Positions 36,549-48,360 of a stretch of 64,000 nucleotides of DNA are shown one piece after another; position 1 is the first letter of the stretch; each line of letters opens with the position of its first letter. The stretch comes from Isoetes taiwanensis (taxonomy: Eukaryota; Streptophyta; Lycopodiopsida; Isoetales; Isoetaceae). The notes under the pieces were generated by a model. The model saw nothing but the letters and a program-made list of their open reading frames with translations. It was not told the DNA's origin and did not search any database. Made by a program: the position numbers and the translations under genes. The stretch is from the NCBI GenBank assembly GCA_021234155.1, contig JAJEKV010000102.1, forward strand, positions 3,263,193-3,327,192, written 5' to 3'.

Positions 36549-36872
36549 GTATGTACTTGGAACCTCCGGGGTCGGACTTCTAGGTTCGGTGGCCTAGGTT
36601 GCTCCGGCATGCTTATGTTCATCTGTGATTCTCTGTGGTTATTGTGCTCTGTGACACCGGGCGTTAGTTCTCCTGGCCGGGATTGCTACGTCAGTCAACT
36701 CTTGTGAACTCCCATGGTAAGAGGTCCTCCAGCGCCAGACGTGGGCTGGGAAGGGTATGCGCATACGAGGTTCACCCCACCAACTCCGCCAACGGGGCTC
36801 GGAATGTGAGCTGGCCGGGCATTTCTCTGCTAACAGGGCCTGCTTGTAGGCTGGCTGAGCTTCCCATTGTCC
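36549..36872 (+). repeat. Conserved core of the R1 family, copy B
   Basis: Near-identical to 33,537-33,862. Confidence 0.85.
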
Positions 36873-37078
36873 CAGAGATTTGTTATGTTGTTTTGGTACT
36901 TGGCTTTGTGTTCTTTGCTCCTGACTCTTATGATATTTCTTTTGTGTCATTGTCTAGCACTGCACCATAGTCTCTTGTATATTTGGAGATGTTCATGTTT
37001 ATGTTATCCAAGATGCCAGAGTGTTCCTATGTACTCAGTAGCAGCTACGGGATCCCCACTTAGTCACGAGGGTACGTT

Positions 37079-38601
37079 TATGTTTTAATAATAATGATTG
37101 AATAGTTTATTTTTGATGAAATAAAACATATTGAAAATTTATCGATGATAAACTGAACCTAAACTTTCTTTAAAGTATTTTTAAAAGTGTAAAAGTTTGT
37201 AAATTGTAAAAATTCTCATAATAGTTTAAAGTCAATCGCTTATCACACTATCAAATTTCATTTAGAAATTATCATTGCCAAATTTTAAATTTGTGAAATC
37301 ATTGAAAATTGAAATTTTATGAACTTACATAATTAAAATTTATAAATATTATAACAATCAAGAAGAATTAAAAAAATATATATTCTTATAATGGCATCCT
37401 TGTGCTATCTATCAAATCTGAATAAATCTAAGTTTTGTTGAATATGTCATTTATCCACTGCATGCTTTAATTCAATCTACAGCATATGAGATCACAAATA
37501 GATCAGTAAAAACCCCACCTGGAAGAAGATCCGATGTCATCTCTTCAAGCTCTTGCCTCTACAACTTGGATGCAATCCTCCTCTGGGTGCCTCCTCTGGC
37601 CTCCTCCTCAGCACCACAAAGCTCCCAAAACCCTCTCTTGCAATAAAAATCCCTTTTGTAAACCCTTGGTCAAAGAAGCAAACCCTTGCTTATGTGAATG
37701 CTGCATGCATGCCGCATGTACGTATGCAATCCATGTACGTTCCATGCACAATTACATATACTAGACTAGACCATAGGGGTCAGAACCGTTACAATTTTGG
37801 TTCGGAAAATTTCTTTTAAATCTTCGAAACTAAAGGATATCAAAAGGATCTAATCTGTGTTAGCCATTGATCTTCACAAATCCAGAAATTGCCAGTTGAA
37901 TCTTCCACACAGGAGATCTCCAGAATTTGTTGTCTTGTATTTTGTCAGACTTATATTATCAGATTATGCTTGGAAGGTAGATTTCTGACTCTGGAATATC
38001 TGTTCCAGCCCTTACCCAAGTTCCTTACTGCAACAAAAGAATTGTAATTTAGAACTTAGTGCAATATTTCAACAATGTAATTTGATTCCTAGAATGAAGT
38101 AATATGGAGACTACAATTCAAGAATCGATACAATAATCTGTGCTTTTGTAGAGAGAAAAAAAAACAAAGAAGAAATATACTCAGAGGGCTCTTGCTATCA
38201 ACGCCAATTAACAATGTTACCTGATGCCGAGCTCACTCCAATATAGAATATTCTGAGAAAAGGCCCATCACAGTTTCCTAATACATTAGATTTCTACTTG
38301 GATGCCCCCACTAATCATAGGTCCAAAGGATCTTCTAAATGGGAATGCACACTAGTACAAATTTGAGAAACATTTTTGATATGGCAATTGCATGCCAAAT
38401 CCGGCATTGAAAGCAGCAAGAAAGGGCGAGATCGTTGGTAATGAAAAGAAGGAATCGAAAATTTTAAATTTTGTTTCTTGGCCTGGCTCGGACCATTCGT
38501 TGCACAAAAACATGTATAAATATAATTAGAGAGCCGTTAAACTTAAAACATACTAATTAACCATATAAAAAACCAGAAATTAGTCCTACCTTATATAAAA
38601 A
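37079..38601. other. AT-rich and repeat-derived non-coding DNA
   Basis: 37,080-37,400 is extremely AT-rich. 37,500-37,790 reads like retroelement LTR DNA; on the minus strand it starts TGTAACGGTTCTGACC at about 37,792, resembling the TGTAAC starts of R1. No gene. Confidence 0.4.
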
Positions 38602-38632
38602 CTAGTAACAGTGCCCGGCGTTGCCGGGCTTT
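38602..38632 (-). mobile_element. Helitron 3' terminus (minus orientation)
   Basis: On the minus strand GCCCGGCAACGCCGGGC forms a 7-bp GC-rich hairpin with a 3-base loop, then ACTGTTA and CTAG, next to a host T. Plant Helitrons end in just this way (hairpin, a few bases, CTRR, insertion between A and T). Only this end is clear. The 5' TC end would lie at higher coordinates and was not found, so the size is unknown. Confidence 0.75.
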
Positions 38633-39807
38633 AGCAAAAATGGATCTTGGTTGTTCTTTTTTTTTAGGAATGGAGCTTGTTATTGAAGTTGTGGCTTTTT
38701 GAACTTAATGTATCGTGCAAGTGTAACAATGTGATATTAGCTAATGTCATAAAGAAAGAGCTCATTACCCTCAAAAGGTGGAATGGTCATGTGATATATG
38801 GAGTGTTTTTTGATACAAATATTTTACGCTTGGATGTTGGATATGGATGAATGTAGTTATATAGGACAATAATTTCCACTTTGAAAAGCTCTTATGATAA
38901 GGCATGCAATGTGAAGTCTATATAGTTGGATATGGATGAGTGTAGTTATATAGTTGGATATGGTCTTCCATAGTTGATGTAATAGATAGAAGCAAGCAGT
39001 GTGAAAGATGTCGAACACCAAGGCACAAATTGTGCCATAGATTCCGATGCAAATGCATTATGTTATGGCTTACACCTTGATAGCATGCTCTTTCACCAGG
39101 GCCCTCTATATATATTTGTTAACAATGTTTAAGAAAGCTTGTACTAATTCCATTTTGGTTGCTAAAGGGACATCTATATGTGAAATTGGACGGACTGGAT
39201 TTTGACGATAAGGGACAATACACTTAGCAATGGTTTTTCATGGAGATGCAAAAGCGAGCACAATAGTTGTAATTAATTTGTTTGCTCAATGAATTTATAT
39301 ACTACCCAATGCTTAATAAAAAAAAGGATGTATTTTGGAACTAAATCCAACAAATCCCTGGTAACTCATGAAAATGTACAGCGCATGCTAAACCTGCAAC
39401 AACATAAAGGGAACGTGTCCTTAATTGTATTGCAACCAATTCATACTGCCACATAAATCATCCTCAGTTGTATTTTGTTGCCATATGAATCCTCCTTAAC
39501 TACGAAGCGAAAGCAATCCCAAAGTCGCTTTCTATCTTTATCTCTATGGTTTAAGGGAGGACAATCATTTCGGTGACCATCCAGCTGCCTTTAATTTCTA
39601 GGAAAAAGGATATTGTGATGGCTTTATTGCTTTACCTGTCTTTCTAGACATGTAGTCAGTACATGTATTATCTATAAGATGAAAACGTGCATCCGATGTT
39701 TATAATTGAATTGGATATTTGGTAGCATCATGAAGTTTAGATGCTATTTTGCCAATGTCATGGGCCTGAGATGCACAGCATTAGATGTAGTAGATTACTT
39801 GCATGGG
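38633..39807. other. Non-coding stretch, possibly Helitron interior
   Basis: No RepHel domain or other gene seen. Low-complexity and AT-rich in places. Confidence 0.35.
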
Positions 39808-39934
39808 TGTTAATATTTAGCGTTGCACACAAAACGCCTGCAAATGTTTCACCTTCACTGGAGTCCATGCTGCAAAGCAACTCCAGCAATCTTAGACAAA
39901 TCACTTCTTCCTTAGCTCTATTCTATTCTATTCT

Positions 39935-39940
<6 letters not shown>

Positions 39941-39967
<27 letters not shown>
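39941..39967. repeat. Poly(A) run
   Basis: About 27 A residues; possibly the tail of a retroposed sequence in plus orientation. Confidence 0.8.
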
Positions 39968-39971
<4 letters not shown>

Positions 39972-40018
39972 CTAAAAAGAAAATATATAGAATATGGTCT
40001 TCAAAATTCTCCTTACCT

Positions 40019-40257
40019 GTATTTTGTTGCTGATGAATCTCTAGAGTACTGAAAGAAGGTAGGAATTTGTTGTGGTCATCAGAGTAACGGTCTGCATGCA
40101 GAGAATGTCCATAGGAAGTCACAGGGTTTGTAATGTCAAAGCGTGCAATTTGGCTTCCATTACTTTGCATTCCAAGTGCAGCAATTACACAAAAGAACAT
40201 TAAACAACAGAGCCTGATGCTGACATAATTGTAGACTCTGTAGGTAAAAGGAAGCAC
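40019..40257 (-). CDS. Possible first exon of an unrecognised secreted or membrane protein
   Basis: A minus-strand frame begins MLPFTYRVYNYVSIRLCCLM, has a hydrophobic stretch (about residues 14-29, LCCLMFFCVIAALGM) like a signal peptide or anchor, then GSQIARFDITNPVTSYGHSL and HADRYSDDHNKFLPSF, and meets a strong donor ACAG|GTAAGGAG at about 40,017. The following exon might be the duplicated acceptor-bearing segment at 39.8 kb, but the poly(A) run lies between. No family recognised; may not be expressed. Confidence 0.3.
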
Positions 40258-40530
40258 TGTTATGGAACTATGAGATCTGACCTATGAATTAGCTCCGTGA
40301 AATTCATGGCTGATGTATATATTCCATATTACTGGAGGAGTTCAGGATTGTATAGTTCATTATTGACCAACCTCACTTAGAAATTCCATCATCGTATGCT
40401 ATTTGAAAAAATGACATTAACTTCTTAATATTTAGCGTTGTGCACTTTAGAACACCTACAAATGTTTCACCTGAGTCCATGCTGCAAAGCAACTCTAGCA
40501 ATCTAGAGAAATCACCTCTTGCTTAGCTCT

Positions 40531-42409
40531 CAGAAACAAAAATCTTTTAAAAAGCAAACATTAACAAATAGCACTAAGGCATATAGACCTAAGATTTTAG
40601 ATACCTTCAAATAAATACAGCTCCCAAGAAAGCAATCTTTCGCTCATGCAATTGCAAAAAACAACAAAGCATACTTGATTCGAAAAACATTGTTTTACTT
40701 AATGTTGTGTTTTAGGAAATAGGTCCAGCACATGGACATAAATTTAACTGCTTTAAGGTATCCAATAGGTCCACAATGTATCATCTAGATATTTTTGTCT
40801 GCTTTTTCTTGACTCAGTCCCCATTTTAACTGTCAGTCTCCATTGAAAGTAGTTACGCCCCCACCTCCCTCAATTTTAAGTTATATTCCTTTCCATGTAG
40901 TTTATTCTTCTCTTAATCTATTATTATTTCATTGTTTCCTATGCCATATTCCTTCTTGTTGTTCAAAAGGTCCCTATATTTATCCAATGGAGGCGCACAT
41001 TTGTAGTGCATAAAAAACATCGGTGAATATTTTAAAGGGTTTTTTATTGGTGTTTGCTTATGTATGTGTACTAAAAAAACTACACAAGTATAGACTTAAT
41101 TGCATGAAAAATACACTAATTATAAATTATAAATTATATATAAAAATATATAAAAAGTTGAATATGGTTAGAGAATACACATAAAAATTTTACTACTTTC
41201 TTTGGAGAAATATTTTTATGGGGTATCGTCTTGAGAATAATGGATAGGAGTATGAAAAGGTTTTTCTGTTAGAACAGTAGTAAGTATAGGATTTTTACCT
41301 GATCCCATCTTTGCAGATGACATATCCAATATACATATAGGTGAATCTCCTGAGCACTTATCCAATTTAAGCAGCATAAGCATAATATCTGTCCTTAGAC
41401 TGTCATGTATTTACCAATTCAAAAAATATATTTGACATGTCCATCGTGAGGATGATAATTGAGTTCTCTGATCAAAACATAATTTAAAACTCATATATAT
41501 AATTTAACAAGAAAAACCATAGCTATGGATCCGAACCACCTCCTGCCCGGCAACTTATGCACCTCCATGCAGCTTGGAGCATGCGAAAAATGCGATCTTA
41601 GAGTAGGAGTTCTTGGCCTTAAAAAGGTGAGCATAAGCCCATATAATTGCACACCAAAAAATAATTGAAAAGCATTAAAAATGGATATCTTCTTCTTTAT
41701 CTTCACATGCTTCAAGAACTGTTGAGAACATAGCAAAACCAGAGGATTAAGATTAAAGGAAACCATCATAGTAATTGCATTTCCTATCAAGTACCTAGGA
41801 GAAAGCAATAAGAAGAACAAGTTTTGGACGACTCATTTCCACACGTGTCCCAACTTGAAAGCATGAATTAACAAAATAACACCATAATTAACTAGAGTAA
41901 AACTTGAATAATGCAACGTTACATACGCCAAGAAAACCGCATACGTGCAATCCAACTAGAACTATAATCAGAGCAATGGAAATAAGAGCCATATACCTAT
42001 TAACAGAAATAAAAAATCAAAATCAAGGGTGAAAACTTGTGCTTGCATAGCACAACTCTGCTAAAAACCTACGCTGCATAACACAACAGAATATAGAACA
42101 TCATTGCAAAAGGCAAAGATGTTGAGAACAACAATGGTGTCCAGTACTTATAGAGACTTGCATACACAAACCTCTAAACATTTCCATGCTAAATTCATCA
42201 AGTTTTAAGGATACCTCAGCAAAGAAAATAACACCAAAGATGCAGAAAAATAACAACACAAGCATGACAAGTATGATAAAGCAACATGTAATGTGCGCAT
42301 GGGCACCTTAAGTAATCCAACCTTCTTTAGGCTTCCCAAAAATCTTTATGCTCTGATGCAAGAGGTATTATATTGTAATTTGTTAACATTCCCACCACTT
42401 TGAAAGGTG
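40531..42409. other. Non-coding stretch
   Basis: AT-rich. A 109-codon minus-strand frame (41,491-41,820) is hydrophobic but matches no family I know. Confidence 0.35.
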
Positions 42410-42900
42410 TTAGGTCTCTCTAGAATTCTTACCATTCACTTCCTTTCCAAGTACCTCTTGTAGGTGCTTCAAGGCAGGTGTTTAAAGAATCGCCTGCATA
42501 TCATCCGTTTGCTTTTGCATCAAATATGTAGAAGATAACCCAAACAACCAAGCGTTCAAAAGATCCTTTTCCTGAAGCTGGATTGCACAATATTGGCTTC
42601 CACCCGTTTACTGAATGAATACAATGAAATCAAATAATATGGAAGAAAGTGGTGCCTCTTTTTCCACAGCTACAAATCCATGTAAACAAGTTGCCAATCT
42701 GCATCATATGCCCAAATCAATAGAGGCATCTTTTGTTAGAGAACTCTTACTATTCAATTCCTTTTCAAGTACCTATAGCTTCTTCAAGCCAAGTAATTCA
42801 AGAATCACTTGCATATCATTTGTTCGGTTTTGCATGAAATACGTAGCAAAATAACTCAAATGGCCAAGCTAACCCAAACGACCAAGCTGAAGCCTTGATT
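42410..42900. repeat. Direct repeat of about 165 bp, two diverged copies
   Basis: About 42,410-42,575 and 42,735-42,900 share TCTAGAATTCTTACCATTCA-like, TTCCAAGTACCT, CGCCTGCATATCATCCGTTT-like and AACCAAGC blocks. On the minus strand both read as possible coding DNA (LQEVLGKEVNGKNS against VLEKELNSKSSLTK), so an old exon duplication is possible. Confidence 0.55.
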
Positions 42901-43672
42901 CTTCGTGTGTGGCTAAAGCGCCCTAGGTTTGCAGCTGGGTCGATTGCTAGAAGCACACAGGTAGAAGGGCAAAATATTTATGCAGTGGCCCAACAAAAAC
43001 TGAATCATCTTCTAGTGTAGCTGATTCGGATGCGTCTCTGCAAAATGCCTTCAAGCATATCAATAGCACATTCAAAACAAGAGTTCTTGTTCAATCCCTC
43101 CTTCTTTCTTCAACCCCGGTAGTGCACAATAGAGAAATGAAACTCTAAAGAGCATGAAAATATTTGCATGGAAAGAATAAGTTCAACAAATATGGAATAT
43201 ATACAATAGCAAAATACATGGGTGTTAACCATTGAAAGCAGAGCTAATCGCAAATACAAAGCACACTCTATAAATACTACTAACATATGCTCTCACGACT
43301 ATATCAACGAAATCATATGACAATCATAACAAAATAGCAATATGATTGTATGTTTTGCGCGACGAACCATTTTTTGTGATATTCAAGTAAACAACAGTCA
43401 AGAATTGTAACAAGAGATAACATACACTACTGAGATGATCAAGGAACAAACAAAATCTCTTACATGTGTTGATTGCACCGTCTTTATGGCTTTGACTTCT
43501 AGACCACCTCGACAAGATTCCAATTTGATTCTAATCGAACATTTTATTTTATGTAAGACAATGAATAAGATGCTTTCCCCTAATGTAGCCTAGCGTCTCG
43601 TATACTGCAATATGTGCGATATGCTTTGAACAACACAAAGGTAACTCATAAAAATCTTAGCTACTATGTCCG
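42901..43672. other. Non-coding stretch
   Basis: Nothing recognisable. Confidence 0.4.
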
Positions 43673-43677
43673 GATCT

Positions 43678-44106
43678 TTGTCATGAACCTACGAGAACAA
43701 AGGGAAATATGTGGAAAATCTGAAAAGAAATACGCCAAGAATGGTAAAAGAATCTGATACATAATGGAGAAACAAGAATACAATGGCCCAAAGGCAAGCA
43801 GGAACACATGACAGATGTCTAGAAGGCCCAAGACTGGAGTTGAACTGGAATGTCCATGCTAGTGTCGAAGGCCTCTTTATATACTAGGAAAGAGGCCTCT
43901 TTTCTGTACGAATGCATGTGGAACATATAAAAAGATGTCAAATAATCTTTCTCAACAAGTATTGGTGGCACACTTTGCAAAAGAACATTACTCGCAAATT
44001 GAAGGTTTTGAACCCTACCTTGTGCAACTTCTTTTTGTGTTCATGTGACGACCATCTTTTGTACATATGTATAATGTTCATACGATACGAATACTCATAT
44101 GCCACA
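43678..44106 (-). repeat. 3' LTR of the gypsy element (left on the map)
   Basis: Shares TCATGAACCTA, CTTTATATA..GG..AAGAGGC, CTTTTCTG and TTTTGTACATATGTATAATG with the right LTR in the same order. Confidence 0.8.
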
Positions 44107-44252
44107 TGGTTGATCTGGCCAAGGCGGCGATAATCAAGCTTGATGCAGAGACATAAGGTAGCAAGGTCCCTAAGCCAGACAAGATCATCAACATGACATG
44201 TAGGAGCTTCCTGCCGATGTAAATCAGCATAATGCCGATAGCGCTCCTGTGC

Positions 44253-46520
44253 CTAAAGAAGATGGTGCTGAAGATCTAAGTGAATTGCCTGGAGTTTCTC
44301 AAATTGAGACTCGGCACTAAGATTGATAGAGGCACCACCAGCAACACCAAAGTGCCAACGAGGATGTTGGCCAGAGTTCAAAAAGAACGGTGTATAGCTA
44401 GTGGAAGCATGGAATGAGTTATTATAGGCAAACTCGGCTAGTGGAAGATAATCTCCAAACCCATAACTGATAAAGCATCTCAAATATTGCTCCAGAGTCT
44501 GATTAGTGCATTCTGTTTGCCCATTACTTTCTGGATAATGACCGTATGTCAGTGAGCATTCAATATGCAATAACTCCAAAGGCTGCTTCTAAAAACCTGC
44601 AATGAACTGGGGTCCATGATCACTGACAATATTGTCTGATAGTCCATGAAGTCTGATTACCTCACGAAGGAAAATATCAGTTGTTCCTTCACTGGTGATG
44701 GTGACGTTGTAGGGAATAAAATGAGCGATCTTAGAGAAGCGATCAACAATGACCATGATGTCATCATGTCTCCGAGGGAGTGGTAGCTCCAAAATAAAGT
44801 CCACATGAATACTCTTTCAAGGACCATCTGGAGCAGGCAATGGCTGCAGAAGACCATGAGAAAGATGTCTCGGAACCTTCGCTCGACAATAAATATCACA
44901 GGATCGAACAAAAACTTCGACAAAGCGACGAAGCCCAGACCACCAATAACTCCTGACTAATAAGTTTAAGAGTCTTGGCTATTCTAAAATGTCAAACCAT
45001 AGGCGAGTCATGACAAGCTTGAAGAACCCGAAGTCGAGAAGCAACGACTGAAACATACAGAAGCCCATCACGGAATCTCGAATTTCAAAATGATCATAGT
45101 CCGACTGCGTTTGCCGAGAAGATGATGCTGGACCAAAATGTCATAATACATCTTAAGCCAACAGATCGGAGGGCAGAGACACTTTTCGAGTTTGTCATAT
45201 AACTCATGTTCACGAAACTTCTGGAAAACTTGTCGAGCATGCCTCTCATGCTCTTCAAGAGTCTGAGAGTAAATAAGAATATCATCCAAGTAAATGATAA
45301 CAAAAATGTCTAAGAATTCCCGGAAGACATCGTTGGCTATATGCTGGAATACTACTGGGGCATTGGTAAGCCCAAATGGTATAACTGTATGCTCGAAATG
45401 GCCATATCAAGTACGAAATAATGTCTTCTACTCATCTTCCTCTTGGATCCGGATGAAGTTGTAGGCACCCCAAAGATTAATTTTTGTAAAATAGCACGCA
45501 CCCTGGAGCTGCTCCAACAACTCTGGAATTAGCAGAAGCGTATAGCGATTCGGCACTGTAATCTTGTTGAGGCCATAATAATCAATGACGAGGCACAGAG
45601 AATTGTCCTTCTTTTTGACAAAGAATATGGGTGCTCTAGCAGGGGACTGAGAATGTCAAATGAAGCCCATAGCTAGATTATCCTCAATATAATCTCGCAA
45701 AACCTTCAACTCAATAGGAGATAGACCGTATATTGGACCATATGGTGGCATTGTTTCGGGCTGTAAATCAATAACAAAATCATATGAACGATGCTCTGGG
45801 AGCTTGCTGGCCATGACTTTGTCAAAAACATCAAAGAAATCCTCATATTTATTAAGAAACGTTGGAGCAAGGTTAACCAGTGCAGAGCTAACCGATGGAC
45901 GAACCTGGATTACAAATTCCGAAATTGGATCCTACCTTCCAGATTTCTTCATGAAGAGAAATCTTCGAGATATGAAACTGAGGCCGTGAAGAAGCCTCCC
46001 GAGAAAGCGAGGCGGCGGCGGGGCGTGAGCAGGAGGCTGGACCAAGGACTGGAGCTTGGACATGATCTCAAACATGGACAGAATCTGGAGCATGAACTAG
46101 AGCAGAGACAAGAGCCGAATCAAGACATGGAGCAGAATCAGGAACTAAAACATCAACAAGAACAGAATGGGGAGCCCACGATACTGCATGGACTGAAGTA
46201 GATGTTGGTGCAGAGGTCTAAACTGTGGATGAACTGGGACTAGAGCTAGAACCAATAAACTGGAAATATCTAGTACGCCAACCAATTTGAGGGCTATGTA
46301 GCTCGAACCAGGGCGGACCCAAGACTACTGACGCATGTGGACTAGCGATGAGATTGAAGGAAATGCTACAAGGAACTCCCTCGAATAAAACCCAAAGAGG
46401 TGCAGTACAATCTGTGATTGCGTTCGAGGAGATCTCACGTCCATCAATCACATCAACAAAACTGGGATGCTCAATCTTGCTTCTAGGGATGGCGTATTTA
46501 GTAGCGAACGCACTATCCAT
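44253..46520 (-). pseudogene. Gypsy pol: protease, reverse transcriptase, integrase
   Basis: Protease (46,520-46,218): FATKYAIPRSKIEHPSFVDV and NLIASPHASVVLGPPWF. Reverse transcriptase (about 45,770-45,070): [77 protein letters not shown]. The first catalytic Asp is Asn (FTKIN; codon at 45,476-45,478), whereas YLDD is kept. Integrase (44,925-44,253): MDFILELPLPRRHDDIMVIV, DRFSKIAHFIPYN, RLHGLSDNIVSDHGPQF, ESNGQTECTNQTLEQYL. Stops and frame changes separate all blocks, so no polyprotein can be made. Confidence 0.9.
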
Positions 46521-46739
46521 AAAGCAAGCATTTTCACCACTATCAAGTTATGCCAGTGCTTCCAATCTCCCAACTTGATTCCAATGATATAGAGATAAAA
46601 AATGTTTTACTGATGTTGTCAGAAGAAATAAACCCTTCACTACACGTGGGGGGAGTCTGAGAGATGGTAGCTTGTTGCCAAGAGACTCCAACTACTCAGA
46701 TCGGACCCGGGAGTTTTTGACTGATTTGAGCGCTTAACG

Positions 46740-47459
46740 AGACAATCACAAGTGATATGGCCAGCCCCACCACAATAGAGGCAGAGGTTAGCCTCTCTTT
46801 GATATGCCGCTTCTCAGTTGCAGACAAGGGCCCTCGAACCACACGGTCAGTCTGCATAAGTACCGGGCCATCTGATGTGGGTAGTGCAGATGCTGTTGTG
46901 ACTTCTGGAGCTCGTTAAATTAAGGAAATTGACTGATTTCGCCTTTCTTGCCCATGCTCAAAGAGACGATTATCACAACGAATTGCAAACCCGATATCAT
47001 CATCGAGGGGTTGTGGGATCCTCTATGGTCGCGTGACATATCCTTCACATCATCGCGAAGCCCACTTCAGAAACAATCTCGAAGGGCTACACATTTCCGG
47101 GCCGTATCTATGGCAATCTACCGAAACTCAGAGGCATCCCTGGCCATCTAGCAATCTGCCAGATGAAAGCCTTGCCTGAGGTTGCCAAACTTGATAAGCG
47201 ATGTCTGCCTGCCGTCGATTAATGCGCAAAATATGCCTCAAGTTCAGCGGTGAAGCGGCGCAAAGTTACGTAACTTCGGGGAGCCTCCCTCTCCGGCAAG
47301 GGGGGCAAACCAACTCAAAGCTGGCCCATAAAGTAGAAAGCTAACTAGCGGAGCCTTTTGATGATGCGTGGGATACGTGAGGATGGAGTCGAATAACCAA
47401 CCGAATCTGATCAAGAAACCTCTAAGTTTGGATCTAGTACCATCAAATTTCCCTAGCAA
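46740..47459 (-). pseudogene. Gypsy gag with CCHC knuckle
   Basis: Frame 47,459-47,244 reads KFDGTRSKLRGFLIRFGWLF and PLVSFLLYGPALSWFAPLAG, a gypsy gag core. Further on, near 46,790-46,745, CLYCGGAGHITCDC is a CX2CX4HX4C zinc knuckle. The parts in between are frame-shifted. Confidence 0.8.
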
Positions 47460-47695
47460 GCTATTCTTAGGTTCTGATGGCCTCCACTCAGAGCTAGAGG
47501 CTGATTCATGAGATGCAATCTATTTCCTGAGCTCTTTATTGTTCAACTGCAACTACTGACCTACTTGAGCAAGCTGCTGGACTTGTTATAATAAGGTCGA
47601 AATCTCCTCCATAGAGATGAGATCACCAAATACGAGCAAACAAAAATGCTTAGGATCAAAGCAGGCAAGAACCGGTAAGAGATTCCGGTTCAAAC

Positions 47696-48082
47696 TTGTC
47701 ATGAACCTATGTAAAAACACGAGAAGTACATGGAAGCTACAAAGAAATCGCCAAGAACGACAAAGAATCTGATATGCTAGTGTCAAAAGCCCTTATATAT
47801 TGGAAAAGAGGCATCTTTTCTGCACGAATACATGTGGGAGATATGTGCCAAGTTCTGAAATATTCCAGAACCTCCTGAATATCAGTATACATGTAGAAAG
47901 ATGCTAAGTAATCTTTTCAATAATTATTGGTAGTGGACTTTGCAAATATATGTGACTTGCAACTAGAAGGTTGTGAGTTCAAACCTTGCCTTGTGCAACT
48001 ATACCTTTCTATTCGTGTGATGACCATCTTTTGTACATATGTATAATGCTCGTATGATACAAATACCCGTATGGTCATCACA
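47696..48082 (-). repeat. 5' LTR of the gypsy element (right on the map)
   Basis: Also contains, on the plus strand, a tRNA-like A box (TAGTGGACTTTG, 47,931) and B box (GTTCAAACC, 47,977). Confidence 0.8.
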
Positions 48083-48360
48083 GATCTATGATTCATCTCC
48101 AAAATAATATTTACAAGAATATGCAGTGTTGAGAATAGATATATGATATGAATACCGTATGGTCATCACAGAAGATCTATGTTTCATCTCCAAAATAATA
48201 TTTGCAAGAATATGCATCACAGAAGATATGTTTCATCTCCAAAATATTTGCAAGAATATGCAGTGTTGAGAATAGATATAAGCGAATTGAATTCAACTGC
48301 CTAGAGAAAAAAGAAAAAAACGAATTGAATTCAACTGCCTAGAGAAAAAAGAAAAAAGGC
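48072..48360. repeat. Short tandem duplications next to the gypsy LTR
   Basis: A block (ATGGTCATCACAGATCTATG, CATCTCCAAAATAATATTT, CAAGAATATGCAGTGTTGAG) appears two to three times, and GAATTGAATTCAACTGCCTA plus an AGAAAAAA run twice (about 48,283 and 48,321). Confidence 0.85.

Larger units (their letters stand above)
34460..37078 (+). repeat. R1 repeat family, unit B, head-to-tail with unit A
   Basis: It follows unit A in the same orientation and carries the same block order, ending at GATCCCCACTTAGTCACGA (about 37,051). A 452-bp inverted-repeat element (35,021-35,472) is inserted in it. Confidence 0.65.
39808..40530. repeat. Direct repeat of about 110 bp, exon-like
   Basis: Copy 1 (39,808-39,925) and copy 2 (40,425-40,530) share TTAATATTTAGCGTTG, AATGTTTCACCT and GAGTCCATGCTGCAAAGCAA. 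On the minus strand each reads TTGCTTTGCAG, a good splice acceptor, followed by MDS..GETF.GVL, so an exon edge may have been duplicated. Confidence 0.7.
43678..48082 (-). mobile_element. Ty3/gypsy LTR retrotransposon, full-length but decayed
   Basis: Two related LTRs (43,678-44,106 and 47,696-48,082) flank gag, protease, reverse transcriptase and integrase in that order on the minus strand; integrase after reverse transcriptase defines Ty3/gypsy. GATCT occurs directly outside both ends (43,673-43,677 and 48,083-48,087), a 5-bp target duplication. The LTRs have diverged and the left one carries extra sequence, so this is an old insertion. The exact LTR ends are uncertain by a base or two, since they do not show a clean TG..CA on the minus strand. 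Confidence 0.87.

Noticed and set aside
39934-40018. Poly-Phe extension of the 40-kb minus-strand frame
   Set aside because: It reads through the donor at about 40,017 into the complement of a poly(A) run.
45791-46201. 136-codon plus-strand frame rich in Glu, Gln and His
   Set aside because: It lies antisense to the gypsy pol region; its low-complexity composition comes from the opposite strand.
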